Assembly (NCBI GenBank): GCA_019044685.2
Contig: JAGTXX020000005.1
Span: 310,001-374,000, forward strand
From: Nannochloris sp. 'desiccata'
Taxonomy: Eukaryota; Chlorophyta; Trebouxiophyceae; Chlorellales; Chlorellaceae
Direction of reading: 5' to 3'
DNA: 64,000 nt
In this document: piece after piece, positions 46,701 through 58,281 of the stretch
Position numbering within the stretch: the stretch's first letter is position 1
Layout of the letters: every line of letters starts with the position of its first letter
Notes under the pieces: model-generated
What the model was told of the DNA's origin: nothing
Database searches by the model: none
What the model saw: the letters and a program-made list of their open reading frames with translations, nothing else
Position numbers and translations under genes: made by a program

Positions 46701-49700
46701 TGCTGACACTATGGCTGTGATTGCTCACTGCCGGGCACAGCTAGTGCCTGCTATGGTGCCCAGCGTAGTAGTAGCGCTGGATTCATTCCCACTGCTGCCC
46801 AATGGCAAGGTGGACACCAAGTCACTACCTGCTCCCGAGTGGGGCGGGGCTGGGTCCGAGAAGTACGAGCCTCCTTCCAATGATGCTGAATCTGCTGTTC
46901 AAAAGGTGTTTGCTGATGTTCTTGGCCGTCCTGTTGAGGAGCTGAGCGTGTTGACCGACTTCTTTGCTGCTGGTGGTACCTCGTTGCAAGTTTTCCGTGC
47001 TGCTGCTCTGTTGCAGTCAGCTCTTGATGTGGCCTCTGTGCCTCCAACCTTGGTTCATACTGCGCGCACAGCTCGTGCTGTCGCGGAAGAGTTGCTGCAG
47101 CTAAAGGAAAAGAGAGGAAGAAAGGCAGGTACAGGTTTAATCAAGCCTCGCATGTGGTCTGCGCAAGAGCGCTTGCTTTCTTCTAATCAACAGCAAATGT
47201 GGCTTCTTAGCAGTCTTGCGGGATCCAGTGCTTACAACGTTCCATGTGCACTAGAACTCAGTAAAATGCCAAATATCGACTACTTACGAAGTGCTCTAAA
47301 TGCAGTCGTTGCCAGGCATGAAGTTCTTCGGACTCGATTCCACAAACAGAGGGATGGCACTCTATGTGGTATTGTGACGCCTGCAAATATGTATACAGTG
47401 CCTTTTATTGTCTCAAAAGTGTCTGGTGACAAACAAATGAGAGCAGCGTTGGCTGCTGAGCTCGCCTTCCCCTTTAATTTGGAGGCTGACCCTTTGCTTC
47501 GAGCCATGTTGTTGGAGCGGCGTGGCGGCTCTGGTGCTGTGCTTGCCTTGACAATGCACCATGCTGTGGGCGATGCTTGGTCTTTGGGAGTGTTCTGGAA
47601 AGAAGTTTCTGAGGCATATGCGGCAGCAGCACGTGGTGTTGCCCCTGCTTGGGACCCATTGCCGATCCAATATGCTGACTATGCTGCTTGGCAAGAGGAG
47701 CAGCTGAGTGGGGAATCTGGAGCTTCTTTGCGTGCTTATTGGAAGGAAGAGCTGGCAGGTGTGCCTTCCGTGGTGCAGCTTCCCTACGATCACCCTCGTC
47801 CCCTTCACCCCACCTTTGCCGCTGGCTCACTGCAGGTGCCACTGCCGCCCAGGTTGTTGCGGGGTGTTGAGGAGGTGGCTCGTCAGCTTCGTGTGAACGT
47901 CCAAGCTGTCCTGCTTGCAGCCCTTCAGACGGTGCTGCTTCGATACAGCGGTCAAGAGGACCTTGTTATTGGCGTGCCCGTTGCCGGGCGTGACCGCTCC
48001 GAGACCCACGGCCTTGTTGGTTACTTTATCAATACGCTTCCTATTCGTTGTCTTGCAAGAGACGATTCAAGTTTTGCTGCGATGATTGGTGATGCAAGTT
48101 CATCTATGCTGGCTGCTTTGGATCACTCTCTTCTTCCCTTGGAAAACATTGTTGCTGTGTCTGGTGTTGGTCGTGTCCAAAATGTGAACCCTCTTTTTCA
48201 AATTTTACTACAGTATCTTCCTGGCTCTCCAACCGACTGGGGATTGAAGCTGGATGGCATTGAAGTGAACTCGTGCAGTTTGTTGCCTGGCCTTGAGCAT
48301 GCTAAAATGGACCTAAACATCAATTTTAAAGCAGATGCTGTGGAAGCAGAGTACTTAAAAGAACTGTTTGATGCCATTACAATTCAGCGCTTGGTGCACA
48401 GTTATATTGCAGTGTTGCAGCATATAGTAATAGATGTGGATGCAACTGCTTTGAAATCTAATTTACTAGGCGATAATAATGCTGAAGAGGTTGTTCTCTT
48501 CAGTATTGGTGACCAACGGCCTCAATACTTGAGTGCTCCTTTGATGCACGAATCCTTCGAATCTGCTGCTGCAAGATCACCCAGCTCCAACTGCTTGTGT
48601 TTTAAGGGCACTTGGCTGAGCTATGGTGAGGTTGAAGCTCGTGCTTCTGCTGTTGCCGCACACTTGTGGGCTCTTGGTGTCGGTCCCGGGGTGGTTGTGG
48701 GCTTGATGCTTGACCGAAGTTTTGAGTTGGTGATATCTTTGCTGGGTGTGCTGAAGGCTGGCGGGTGCTACCTACCGTGTGACCCTGAGTATCCTGATGA
48801 TAGGTTGCAGATCTATCTTGAAGACGGTAAGGCCAAGGTGGTGTTAACGCAGGCGCAATACACCGAGCGTGCTGGCAGCATGGCTGCTGCTGGGGTGCCT
48901 ATTATTGATGTAACTTCTTCTGATTGGCAGGAATCAAGCACTGGAAATGCTTCATTAAGGCGTGCTGGCCCTGAAGACCCTGCCTACATCATCTTCACCT
49001 CTGGCTCCACCGGGCGGCCAAAGGGTGTGCAAATTCCTCACCAAGGTTTGAGGGACTTGATTCCTGGGCTACTCGATTTATATCAGCTTGGTAAGCATTC
49101 ATACTACTCTTAAAATCTCTTGTGTGTGGTATTATTCAATAGCATTAGAGTCAGAGTCAGAGTATCGTTTGATTCCTTTTTTCCTTTGCAGGTCCTAAAG
49201 ATGTCGCCATCTTTACCAACACTGTAAACTTCGATGCGCACGTCATTCAAGTGCTTCCAATCTTGTATACAGGCGCCTCTTTGGTGGTTGTAAGGCCTAA
49301 AGGGCACTTGGATGCATGCCACGTTGTCGATCTTGTCTTAGCTCACACTGTTACCAGCTTTGTGGTCTCGGTTCCTACGATGGCGCGAGAGTATATGGCT
49401 GAATTTAAGAGAAGAAAGCTGGCACAGTATAAACCCATGCGAGCTTGGGCTTTAGGCGGAGATGCTGTCCCTGTTGATCTCGTGCATCAAATGCAGGAGG
49501 TGAGTCGTGGGATGCGTGAACATTTTTTCTTTCTTTTCTGCATATCTTTTGATTGTTGTTGATGGTATATTTTTGCGTTTGCTGTGCAGTTCTTCCCTAA
49601 TTTGGTCCCTATTAATGCCTACGGTCCCACAGAAGTATCTGTTGTGGCGGTGGAGCATGTCTTCCCCCGTGGCTTTAATACTGTCGTGATAGGTCGTCCA

Positions 49701-52700
49701 GACGCGAACGTCCTTGCCATGGTGGTGGACTCTGCACTGCAGCCGCTGCCTGTGGGTGTGCCTGGTGAGCTGCTGCTGAGCGGCCCTCGCTTAGCCATGG
49801 GTTATGTAGGTCGACCTGACTTAACTGAAGAGAAGTTCATCTCCAACCCTTGTTTGGACTTGGTGCTGGGCAAGTTGCACCCTGCCTTGGCTCCCTATTA
49901 CAAGAGAGCTTACCGCACTGGTGATTTAGTTCGGTGGCGCAGCGACGGCACTATCGACTTCTTGGGCCGTATTGACCGTCAAGTGAAGATCACTGGTGTG
50001 CGTATTGAGCTTGGCGAGGTTGAATCTGCGCTGGCTGGAGCCCCTGGAGTGGAGCAATCCCAAGCGGCTGCGGTGCCGGACCCACAAGGACAAAAGCGTT
50101 TAGTCGGGTATGTTACCCCTGCTTCTGCCGACACTATGGCTGTGATTGCTCACTGCCGGGCACAGCTAGTGCCTGCTATGGTGCCCAGCGTAGTAGTAGC
50201 GCTGGATTCATTCCCACTGCTGCCCAATGGCAAGGTGGACACCAAGTCACTACCTGCTCCCGAGTGGGGCGGGGCTGGGTCCGAGAAGTACGAGCCTCCT
50301 TCCAATGATGCTGAATCTGCTGTTCAAAAGGTGTTTGCTGATGTTCTTGGCCGTCCTGTTGAGGAGCTGAGCGTGTTGACCGACTTCTTTGCTGCTGGTG
50401 GTACCTCGTTGCAAGTTTTCCGTGCTGCTGCTCTGTTGCAGTCAGCTCTTGATGTGGCCTCTGTGCCTCCAACCTTGGTTCATACTGCGCGCACAGCTCG
50501 TGCTGTCGCGGAAGAGTTGCTGCAGCTAAAGGAGGAGGGTGGAGGTGCAGGATTAATGACTCGTGCTATTAAATACAAAAAGTGGTTAGGCTCCGAGAGG
50601 CCTTTATCTTCAAACCAAGAGCAGATGTGGTTGCTGAGCACTCTTGGTGGTGCCTCTGCTTACAATATGCCGCTTGCTATTGATCTTACATCTATGCCAG
50701 TGGCTGAAGCGCTGCAGATTGCTCTTGATGCTGTGGCTATGAGGCATGAAGTCCTCCGCACTAGGTTTTTCCGCAAGTCTGATGGTACTGTGGCTGGTCG
50801 AGTAACCCCTCCTGAATCTTTCCATGTACCGCTGCAAGTTATCCAGATAACTTCTGAGAAAGAAGTTGCGGCTGTGGTCGCTGCTGAATGCGACCAGCCC
50901 TTTAACTTGGAGGCTGGCCCTTTGCTTCGAGCCAAGTTGTTGAAGCGGCGTGGCGGCTCTGGTGCTGCGCTTGCCTTGACAATGCACCATGCTGTGGGCG
51001 ATGCTTGGTCTTTGGGAGTGTTCTGGAAAGAAGTTTCTGAGGCATATGCGGCAGCAGCACGTGGTGTTGCCCCTGCTTGGGACCCATTGCCGATCCAATA
51101 TGCTGACTATGCTGCTTGGCAAGAGGAGCAGCTGAGTGGGGAATCTGGAGCTTCTTTGCGTGCTTATTGGAAGGAAGAGCTGGCAGGTGTGCCTTCCGTG
51201 GTGCAGCTTCCCTACGATCACCCTCGCCCCCTTCACCCCACCTTTGCCGCTGGCTCACTGCAGGTGCCACTGCCGCCCAGGTTGTTGCGGGGTGTTGAGG
51301 AGGTGGCTCGTCAGCTTCGTGTGAACGTCCAAGCTGTCCTGCTTGCAGCCCTTCAGACGGTGCTGCTTCGATACAGCGGTCAAGAGGACCTTGTTATTGG
51401 CGTGCCCGTTGCCGGGCGTGACCGCTCCGAGACCCACGGCCTTGTTGGTTACTTTATCAATACGCTTCCTATTCGTTGTCTTGCAAGAGACGATTCAAGT
51501 TTTGCTGCGATGATTGGTGATGCAAGTTCATCTATGCTGGCTGCTTTGGATCACTCTCTTCTTCCCTTGGAAAACATTGTTGCTGTGTCTGGTGTTGGTC
51601 GTGTCCAAAATGTGAACCCTCTTTTCCAAGTGCTGTTCCAATATTTCAATGAAAATGGTCAAGAAGATGGTTTATTAGGAGATATCAAATACAGTCCGCT
51701 GCATATGGCAAAGCTAGGGCAGGCAAAGCTTGATTTGACTACGAGAGTTGTCGGCAATGAACTGCAGATGGACTTCATGTCTGAAGTGTTCAATGAAGCT
51801 ACAGTGAGAAATCTCTTAAATTCTTACATCTCTGTGCTGACTGCCGGGGTAGCAGACATTCAGAGAACAGCAACTATGTTGCCACTTATTGATGTTTCTG
51901 ACGAGCACGGTGTTGAAGCTTTGCGAGTTCTATCCTGTGGCAATTGGAATCCTGCCCACCTTGAGGAACCCATGGTGACAGTTGCACTGACTCAACGTGC
52001 TAAATCGTTCCCTAATCGTTCATGTTTAGTGTTTGAAGGGCAAGAGATGACCTATGGGCAGCTGGAAGCAAGCAATACAACCCTTGCCCAAGTGTTGACG
52101 GGTTGTGGTTTGCAACGAGGAATGGGAGTAGGAATTTTGCTAGAACGTTCCTTTGAGCTATTTATTGCTATGATGGCAGTATTAAGAGCAGGTGGGTACG
52201 TCGTTCCCATGGATCCTGACTTCCCAACTGACCGTTTAGCAATGTACGCAGAAGATACTCAGGTTCATAGCATCATCACAATGGCTGCTTTAAAAAGCCG
52301 TGCAGAATCTCTCAGCACGGCCCATGTTCCACAAATCTTGGTGATAGATGATGAAAGCTTGCAAAATACTCCCAAAGGAGACTTACCTCATGAAATCTCC
52401 CCTGATTCTACTGCTTATGTAGAATTTACGTCTGGCTCAACAGGAAGACCGAAAGGTGTCATGATTCAGCACCACTGTTTGGCGTCATATTGCGCCAGCA
52501 TTCGCGATATGTATTCTCTCGGTCCTGATGATTGCGCTCTTTTATTAACTAGCATCAATTTCGACCCATTTGTGAGGCAAACCTTCCTCCCTTTATATAT
52601 TGGAGCACGTGTTGTCATCGCTAGGTCGGGAGGGCATTTAGATGCTGATTATATAATGGAGCTGGCATCTACTCATGGAGTCACCATCATGCATTCAGTT

Positions 52701-55700
52701 CCAACACTTGCGCTGCAATATTACGCAGCTCCAGCGGCATCCAAGTGCACCAAGCTGCGCTATATTGGCTCTGGTGGAGAGCCGCTACCTCAACAACTAG
52801 TAGATTTGGTGCATGCCCTCAACGGTGGAAAAGTGACTCTATATAATAATTACGGTCCCACAGAGTGTACAGTGTCCTGCACATGCCAAATTGGAGTGAA
52901 ACCAGGTGATGCTATCACTGTAGGTGGCCCAGATATCAATATTGCTGCTTACGTTGTCGATGCTCACATGCAACCAGTTCCTATCGGGGTCCCAGGAGAG
53001 CTCCTTATTAGTGGCCCACGTCTCGCTCAAGGGTACATTGGCAGATTAGATCTTACAGCTGCTGCTTTCATTCCTAACCCTCTGTATGAAATAATGGCAC
53101 CTGCTATTCCAGAAGGAATGCGGCATCATTTTACAAAGGCATATCGCACTGGTGACTTGGTGCGTTGGCGTAGTGACGGGACTTTAGTTTGCATGGGACG
53201 TATTGACCGTCAGGTAAAGATTTCTGGTGTTCGTATTGAGTTGGGTGAGGTAGAAGCTGCTTTGGAAAGTGCAGAAGATGTAGTACAGGCTATGGCTGCA
53301 GCAGTACCAGATGCAAATGGGCATAAAAAGTTGGTTGGGTATGTTACCCCTGAATCTTTAGACCCTGGTGCCGTACTTACTCATTGTAGGTCTATGCTTG
53401 TTCCTGCTATGGTCCCTACTGCAATTGTTGCTCTTGAAAGCTTCCCTTTGCTTCCTAATGGCAAAGTGGATGTTCGCAGCTTGCCCGCTCCAGATTGGAC
53501 TTTCCAAGCCAACCTTCTTGATATGTTTGGAGAAGACGATGGTCCTCTCGATGAGTATTCAGCTGCCGTAGTGGATACCATAAGGCAGGTATTAAGCTTA
53601 GATGAGGACGTGAGGGTACCTCTCAAGGCTGAGCTCTTTGATCTTGGGGCCACCTCGGTGCAGATTGCTTCTCTCGTTGGAAGAATTAGAAAGCAGATGG
53701 AAGTGAAACTTGACATGCGGCAAGTATATCTGAATCCACAGATTGAGTTTTTGTGCAAAGAAGTACGCAAACAAAAGGGGGACGCAGGTGTTCCAGGAGC
53801 GCCAGGCTCTAAAAGATCTACCACCTCCTCTGCTCGCCATCGCCTGCTCGGATACCCGATTGCTGTCTGGGCAAAATCTCTAGTTTCAACAAAGCCACTT
53901 GGTCGGTTTGGAACCGCGCTTGTGCAATTAATTGGTGCTATGATTGTCTTAGCATTCCAATTTGGATGCATTGTTCCAGGGTAAGGGTTTTCAACTACTC
54001 TCCATTTTTAAGGAAGAGAAGATTCTATATTAAAAAAAATCCACATTTTAGGCAGCCTTGGATTCTGTAGCTGGGGATTCTCATTTGTTATTCTTTCTGT
54101 CTTTCTTTTTAATTTCAGGGTGTACGTCATTGGCCGCGTTGACTACTACACTGGTCGGCTTGCTGCATCGCTTTTGGCTCCAATTGCCTTTCTTATGTGG
54201 GGATTGACCTTGCTAGTGCTCACGTTTCTTGTCAAATGGATTTTGATTGGACGCTACAAACCTGGAACGTACCCTTTATGGGGCTGGTATTATCTGCGCT
54301 GGTGGATTGTGCACCGAATGGCTCGAGTATCTGAAGCTGTGCTCCAGGTTGTTGTAGGAACGCCAATTTGTACAATGTATCTCAGACTTATGGGTGCATC
54401 TATTGGATATAATGCCCAAATGTACACCTCTTTTGTCACAGAATTCGATCTAATTTCAATAGGAAGAAACAGCACAATTGGAGAGGTAAGAAAAGAGAAG
54501 AACCAGGCCAGGCTTGAAAACAATTTAATTTCCAATCTTGTCTTCCTCTTCTTCTTCTTCTTCATTTTTTAAACAATCTGGCTTTTCCCTTCTTTATTAT
54601 CATCCCCCTTATCTTCAGGACGTCATGCTTTCTGGGCACAGTATTGAGCGTGGCTACCTTGTATTAGGGCCAATCTACATTGCAGAAAACTGTTCAGTAG
54701 GTATGCTCTCAATTATTATGCCTCACACGTCGCTGGATCACAGCGTGGCACTGGCACCTATGTCGATGGTTCCTTTGGGCACTGCCCTTCCTCCCATGAC
54801 CACTTGGCACGGCTCTCCTGTTCGTAAGAGAGAAGGATCGCTACTAGCACCGCAGGAGAACACCAACCTTTTCAGTTTCAAATATACAGCAATGCTGGCA
54901 TCTTCTGTGCAAGATCATCCTGGTGTCGCCCAAAATGTTCTTGCATCAGCAGCAACTCGTCTGGGTGGGGGAATAGTACGTGGCGTTTCCTCATGGCTGG
55001 CATTATTGCCAGTATCAGTTGGGGTTATCTTTTTATGGAACGACAGTCCTGCTGTGCTGGTTCTCATTCTAGCTTTCGGATTTGTTCTGTCCTTCCCTCT
55101 CTACATGATTCAAGTAGTGGCGCTGAAATGGCTTGTTCTTGGTCGCACCAAGCCTGGCAAATACAAGGCTACTAGCTCATATGCCGTTCGTTATCAACTA
55201 GTTGATCTCTGGTTTACTGCGCCATTAGCACGAAGCTTTTGCAAGCATTTTACCAAGACGCCATTGATGCCTCTGACCTTGCGTGCTCTCGGAGCCAAGC
55301 TGGGAAAGAAGACTATCTTTTACAAAATGCATCCGTTAATGCTTGCTGGTGCTGATCAACTTAATTTCGGCGATGCTGTAGTCATTGGTTCAGATGCTCT
55401 TGTGCTGGGCGGTGCTGTGCTTGCAGACACTCTTCTTATTGCACCAACAACTGTGAAATCAAGTACTTTTGTTGCAGATGGAGCGCTGGTTCTTCCTGGC
55501 AGCACTTTAGGTTTTTCATCGCTGGTGGGTGTGCAAACTATTATCCAACCTTTCTCCAAGTTGGAAAACGGTTCTGTTTGGGCAGGTAGTCCTGCTCTTT
55601 GCCTTGACCCGGGTCTTACAAATGCAGCCAGCTCAAGAGGTATTTCTGCTTCAACGATTTCTATGCGGAACTTAAGCTCAAGGTCTCTAGGCAGCAATAC

Positions 55701-58047
55701 TACTCGCTGGCAAAAAAGTCAAAGGTTGCTTGCTGTGCATATTCTCGACCACGCAATGTCCTCCAGGAATCTCTCTGCTAGAAAATCATCCCTGTTGAGT
55801 AGAGGCTTTTCTGGGCTAAATGCTATTGGAGAGGATGGACCAGTCACCGGCGTTCTTGATAACGAAGGTATTACCAAGCGATCGAGTTCTGCTGGAATCA
55901 AGAGGCCCGCTAAGTCTAAATCGCTCGGCGTGTCTCCTTTTTCTGCATCAATGTCTCCCAAAGTAGCAGCAACAAACGCAGCTGAACCTTCTGGCATCTC
56001 TCTGTGGGGAATGGCATCTCCACTCTTCTCTCAAGCTTCTACCATTGTTGGACAGCTGCAAGAAATGCAAGGTGGAATCAGTGCGTACTTTACCTTAATA
56101 GTGCCATGTCTCTTGTTGCCATGTTTCTTGTTTGCAGCCTTGGTAGCCCCTGCATTTATTATCGACGTGGCAGGGACGACGAGTAGCAAAACTTTGGCGT
56201 ATTGCTTGGTTCCTGTGGCAGCTGTCGTGTTTTGTTTGTCTTCAGCAATCTTGTTGTTGGCGTGCAAGCGTATTCTCCTTGGCCGTACTCAAATCGGAAG
56301 GCACGGCCTGTATGGAAAATGGGCATTGATCCGCTCTGCTGCGCTTTCTAGTATGTTTGACCTCGCTGGCGCTGTATTCCTCAATGCGTTGATGGGCACT
56401 CCTTGGGCAGGCTGGTATCTTCGCGCTCTAGGGGCCTCTATTGGCAAAGATGTGTATTTAGATGGATTGCCTCTGGCAGAAACAGACCTGCTGATACTTG
56501 GTGATGGCGTCATCGTCAACCGCGGTGCTAAAATCAATGTGCACAATGTCGAAAACGGCACTGTAGAGTGTTTGGGTGTTGAAATAGCCCCAGAGGTAAC
56601 CCTAGGTCCCCGTGCACATGTCATGCCCAATGCAGTGCTGGAGGAGCGTAGTGCCCTCGGTGCACTTAGTGTCGCCATGAAGGGCGAAAGTGTAGATGAA
56701 GGAGCATATGCTGAAGGCTATCCGTTGACGCACCTAGGCACCTGGTATGATTCTGAAGCACAGCAGCCAGCTGCGGCAGTAGACGCTGCGGCTGTGGTTG
56801 AAGAAATGCGGAGAGATGCTGTGCTGCCGTCTGATATTCGTCCAGCACCCGTACAAGCCCCTGTTGGTACAGCTAGCCCATTCCAAACAGTGAAACCTGG
56901 TCCTCCAGAAGTGGTATTATTGACTGGAGCTACTGGTTTCGTTGGTGGCTTTATTCTGCGTGAGCTCCTGCGGCCTCCTCGAGGTCTTAAACGCGTGTAC
57001 TGCTTGGTGCGCTGCAAGTCTTCTCAAGATGGTGTTGACCGTATTCGCAAGCAGTTACTCCATCATGAGCTCTATACAGCGTCGGAATGGTTAGAAATAG
57101 CTGCTCCTCGCCTTTACGTGCTGCCAGGCGATCTTGGACAACCATCGTTGGGCCTTGATGCCCCCACAATGCAACGATTAGCTGATGAAGTAGACGTTAT
57201 TATCAACAATGGTGCCATGGTGAACGTAACAAGAGGCTACGCTGGTCTTAAAACATCAAATGTCGATGCTGTTTTGGAATTGCTGCGTCTAAGTACCAGG
57301 GGTGTATATGCCAAGCCCGTGCATCAAATAAGCACAGGTGGTGCACTACCCCGCACAATGACTGGAGCAATTAAAGAAGAATATATCAACCCTGATCCTG
57401 AATATCTAGCCAACTTTACAGGCTATGATCAGAGTAAGTGGGTCGCTGAGCGTCTCGTTCTCGCTGCTGGACAGGCAGGGCTATACACTGCCGTTCAGCG
57501 CCTTGGCCGTGTAGGTGGAGATTCCATCAGTGGTGGTGCGAACGAAAGCGATTACTGTATGCTTTTGATAAAAGGATGTCTTCAAATGGGGTGCTTTCCA
57601 GCAAATTATCAATTTGCTTTGAATATTATTCCTGGAGATCTAGCAGCAAAAGTTATTTGCGACAAGGCGCTTGCCATCGAAGGAAAATCATGTGGTCGTA
57701 CCTATCACGTAACAAACCCAAATCCACCTCCTTTCCAGCTGGCTGTGAATGTATTAAAGCAACTGGGATATCAATTTGAGGAGGTACAGTATGCTGCTTG
57801 GAGAGAAAGATTATTCAGCTGTGCAAAAGACAACAATGCCTTGAGACCATTGGAACTCGCCTTTGGGCAAGAACCGCCTAAAAAGAAAGTTTATTCTTTC
57901 GATTGCACAAATTCTGGAATTCGTGGAAATACATTATCTGCTGCCCATTTAAAACGTGATTTTGAATGGTGCGCTAAAGTGGGTTTCTTTCCACCTTTGC
58001 CCCTCAAGGCAACTAACACAACGCAAGAACAAGGAAAAAATATATAA
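43706..58047 (+). CDS. Giant NRPS: three C-A-T modules, three membrane/LbH units, thioester reductase
   Basis: Seven exons: 43706-45665, 45767-46074, 46165-49090, 49192-49499, 49590-53980, 54119-54485 and 54619-58047. All six introns are GT-AG and in phase; 4562 residues. C1 about 15-445 (active motif NHCVMDG, first His lost); A1 about 470-985 (TSGSTGRPKG, NAYGPTE, NGKVD); T1 Ser1029 (GGTSL). C2 about 1085-1520 (HHAVGDA); A2; T2 Ser2107. C3 (HHAVGDA); A3 about 2624-3130; T3 Ser3190 (LGATSV). Then come three repeats (from about 3255, 3545 and 3906) of membrane helices, an ILIGR/LVLGR/ILLGR-G-Y/H motif, an LRxLGAxxG motif and hexapeptide left-handed-helix strands. The same layout is found in epsilon-polylysine synthetase C-termini. 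The end (4186-4555) is a thioester reductase: GATGFVGGFILREL, STGG and catalytic YDQSK (Tyr4356, Lys4360). Likely product: a membrane-made acylated or free tripeptide aldehyde or alcohol. A1 and A2 have identical pockets. Substrates unknown. Confidence 0.93.
45081..47108 (+). repeat. NRPS module duplication, block 1, copy 1 (A1-T1, with introns)
   Basis: About 2028 bp matching 48506-50533 at an offset of 3425 bp, including both introns (101 and 90 bp). I see only three substitutions: two in one codon (GAA to AAG, Glu to Lys, near 45179/48604) and one silent T/C near 46708/50133. Confidence 0.95.
47473..48197 (+). repeat. NRPS module duplication, block 2, copy 1 (C-terminal part of C2)
   Basis: About 725 bp matching 50901-51625 at an offset of 3428. 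Several substitutions cluster in the first 70 bp; I see only one in the remaining about 650 bp (CGT/CGC). The DNA between blocks 1 and 2, which encodes the N-lobe of the condensation domain, is diverged between the two modules. Confidence 0.93.
48506..50533 (+). repeat. NRPS module duplication, block 1, copy 2 (A2-T2, with introns)
   Basis: Partner of 45081-47108. It carries the same two introns at 49091-49191 and 49500-49589. Adenylation domain 3 has no intron at either site. Confidence 0.95.
50901..51625 (+). repeat. NRPS module duplication, block 2, copy 2 (C-terminal part of C3)
   Basis: Partner of 47473-48197. After 51625 the two modules diverge abruptly again. Confidence 0.93.
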
Positions 58048-58281
58048 ATACATTTTGTCTGGAAATGAATAAATTAAACTTGAAACTTGAGCTCTGTTCC
58101 TTAAACTTTAATCCTACCACAATAAGCATTTCTTTTTGTAAATTTTTACTGGCGTCAACTGCCAAAACAAACGCAAAATTCAAATCGAGAGAGAACAACA
58201 ATAACAAAAATAAAACCTTTTCGGCGTCAACAGGTGCTACGCGTGCAACTAAACTAGTATTCAACATTTCCTCACTCTGCT

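Noticed and set aside
54538..54618. Separate gene starting at 54538 (Ser-rich start before the hexapeptide part)
   Set aside because: The Ser run is the translated polypyrimidine tract of intron 6. The exon starts after the acceptor at 54618 and continues the NRPS in phase.
43706..58047. Bacterial contamination as source of the NRPS
   Set aside because: Six GT-AG introns in consistent phase lie within the gene, and unmistakable algal genes sit on both sides.
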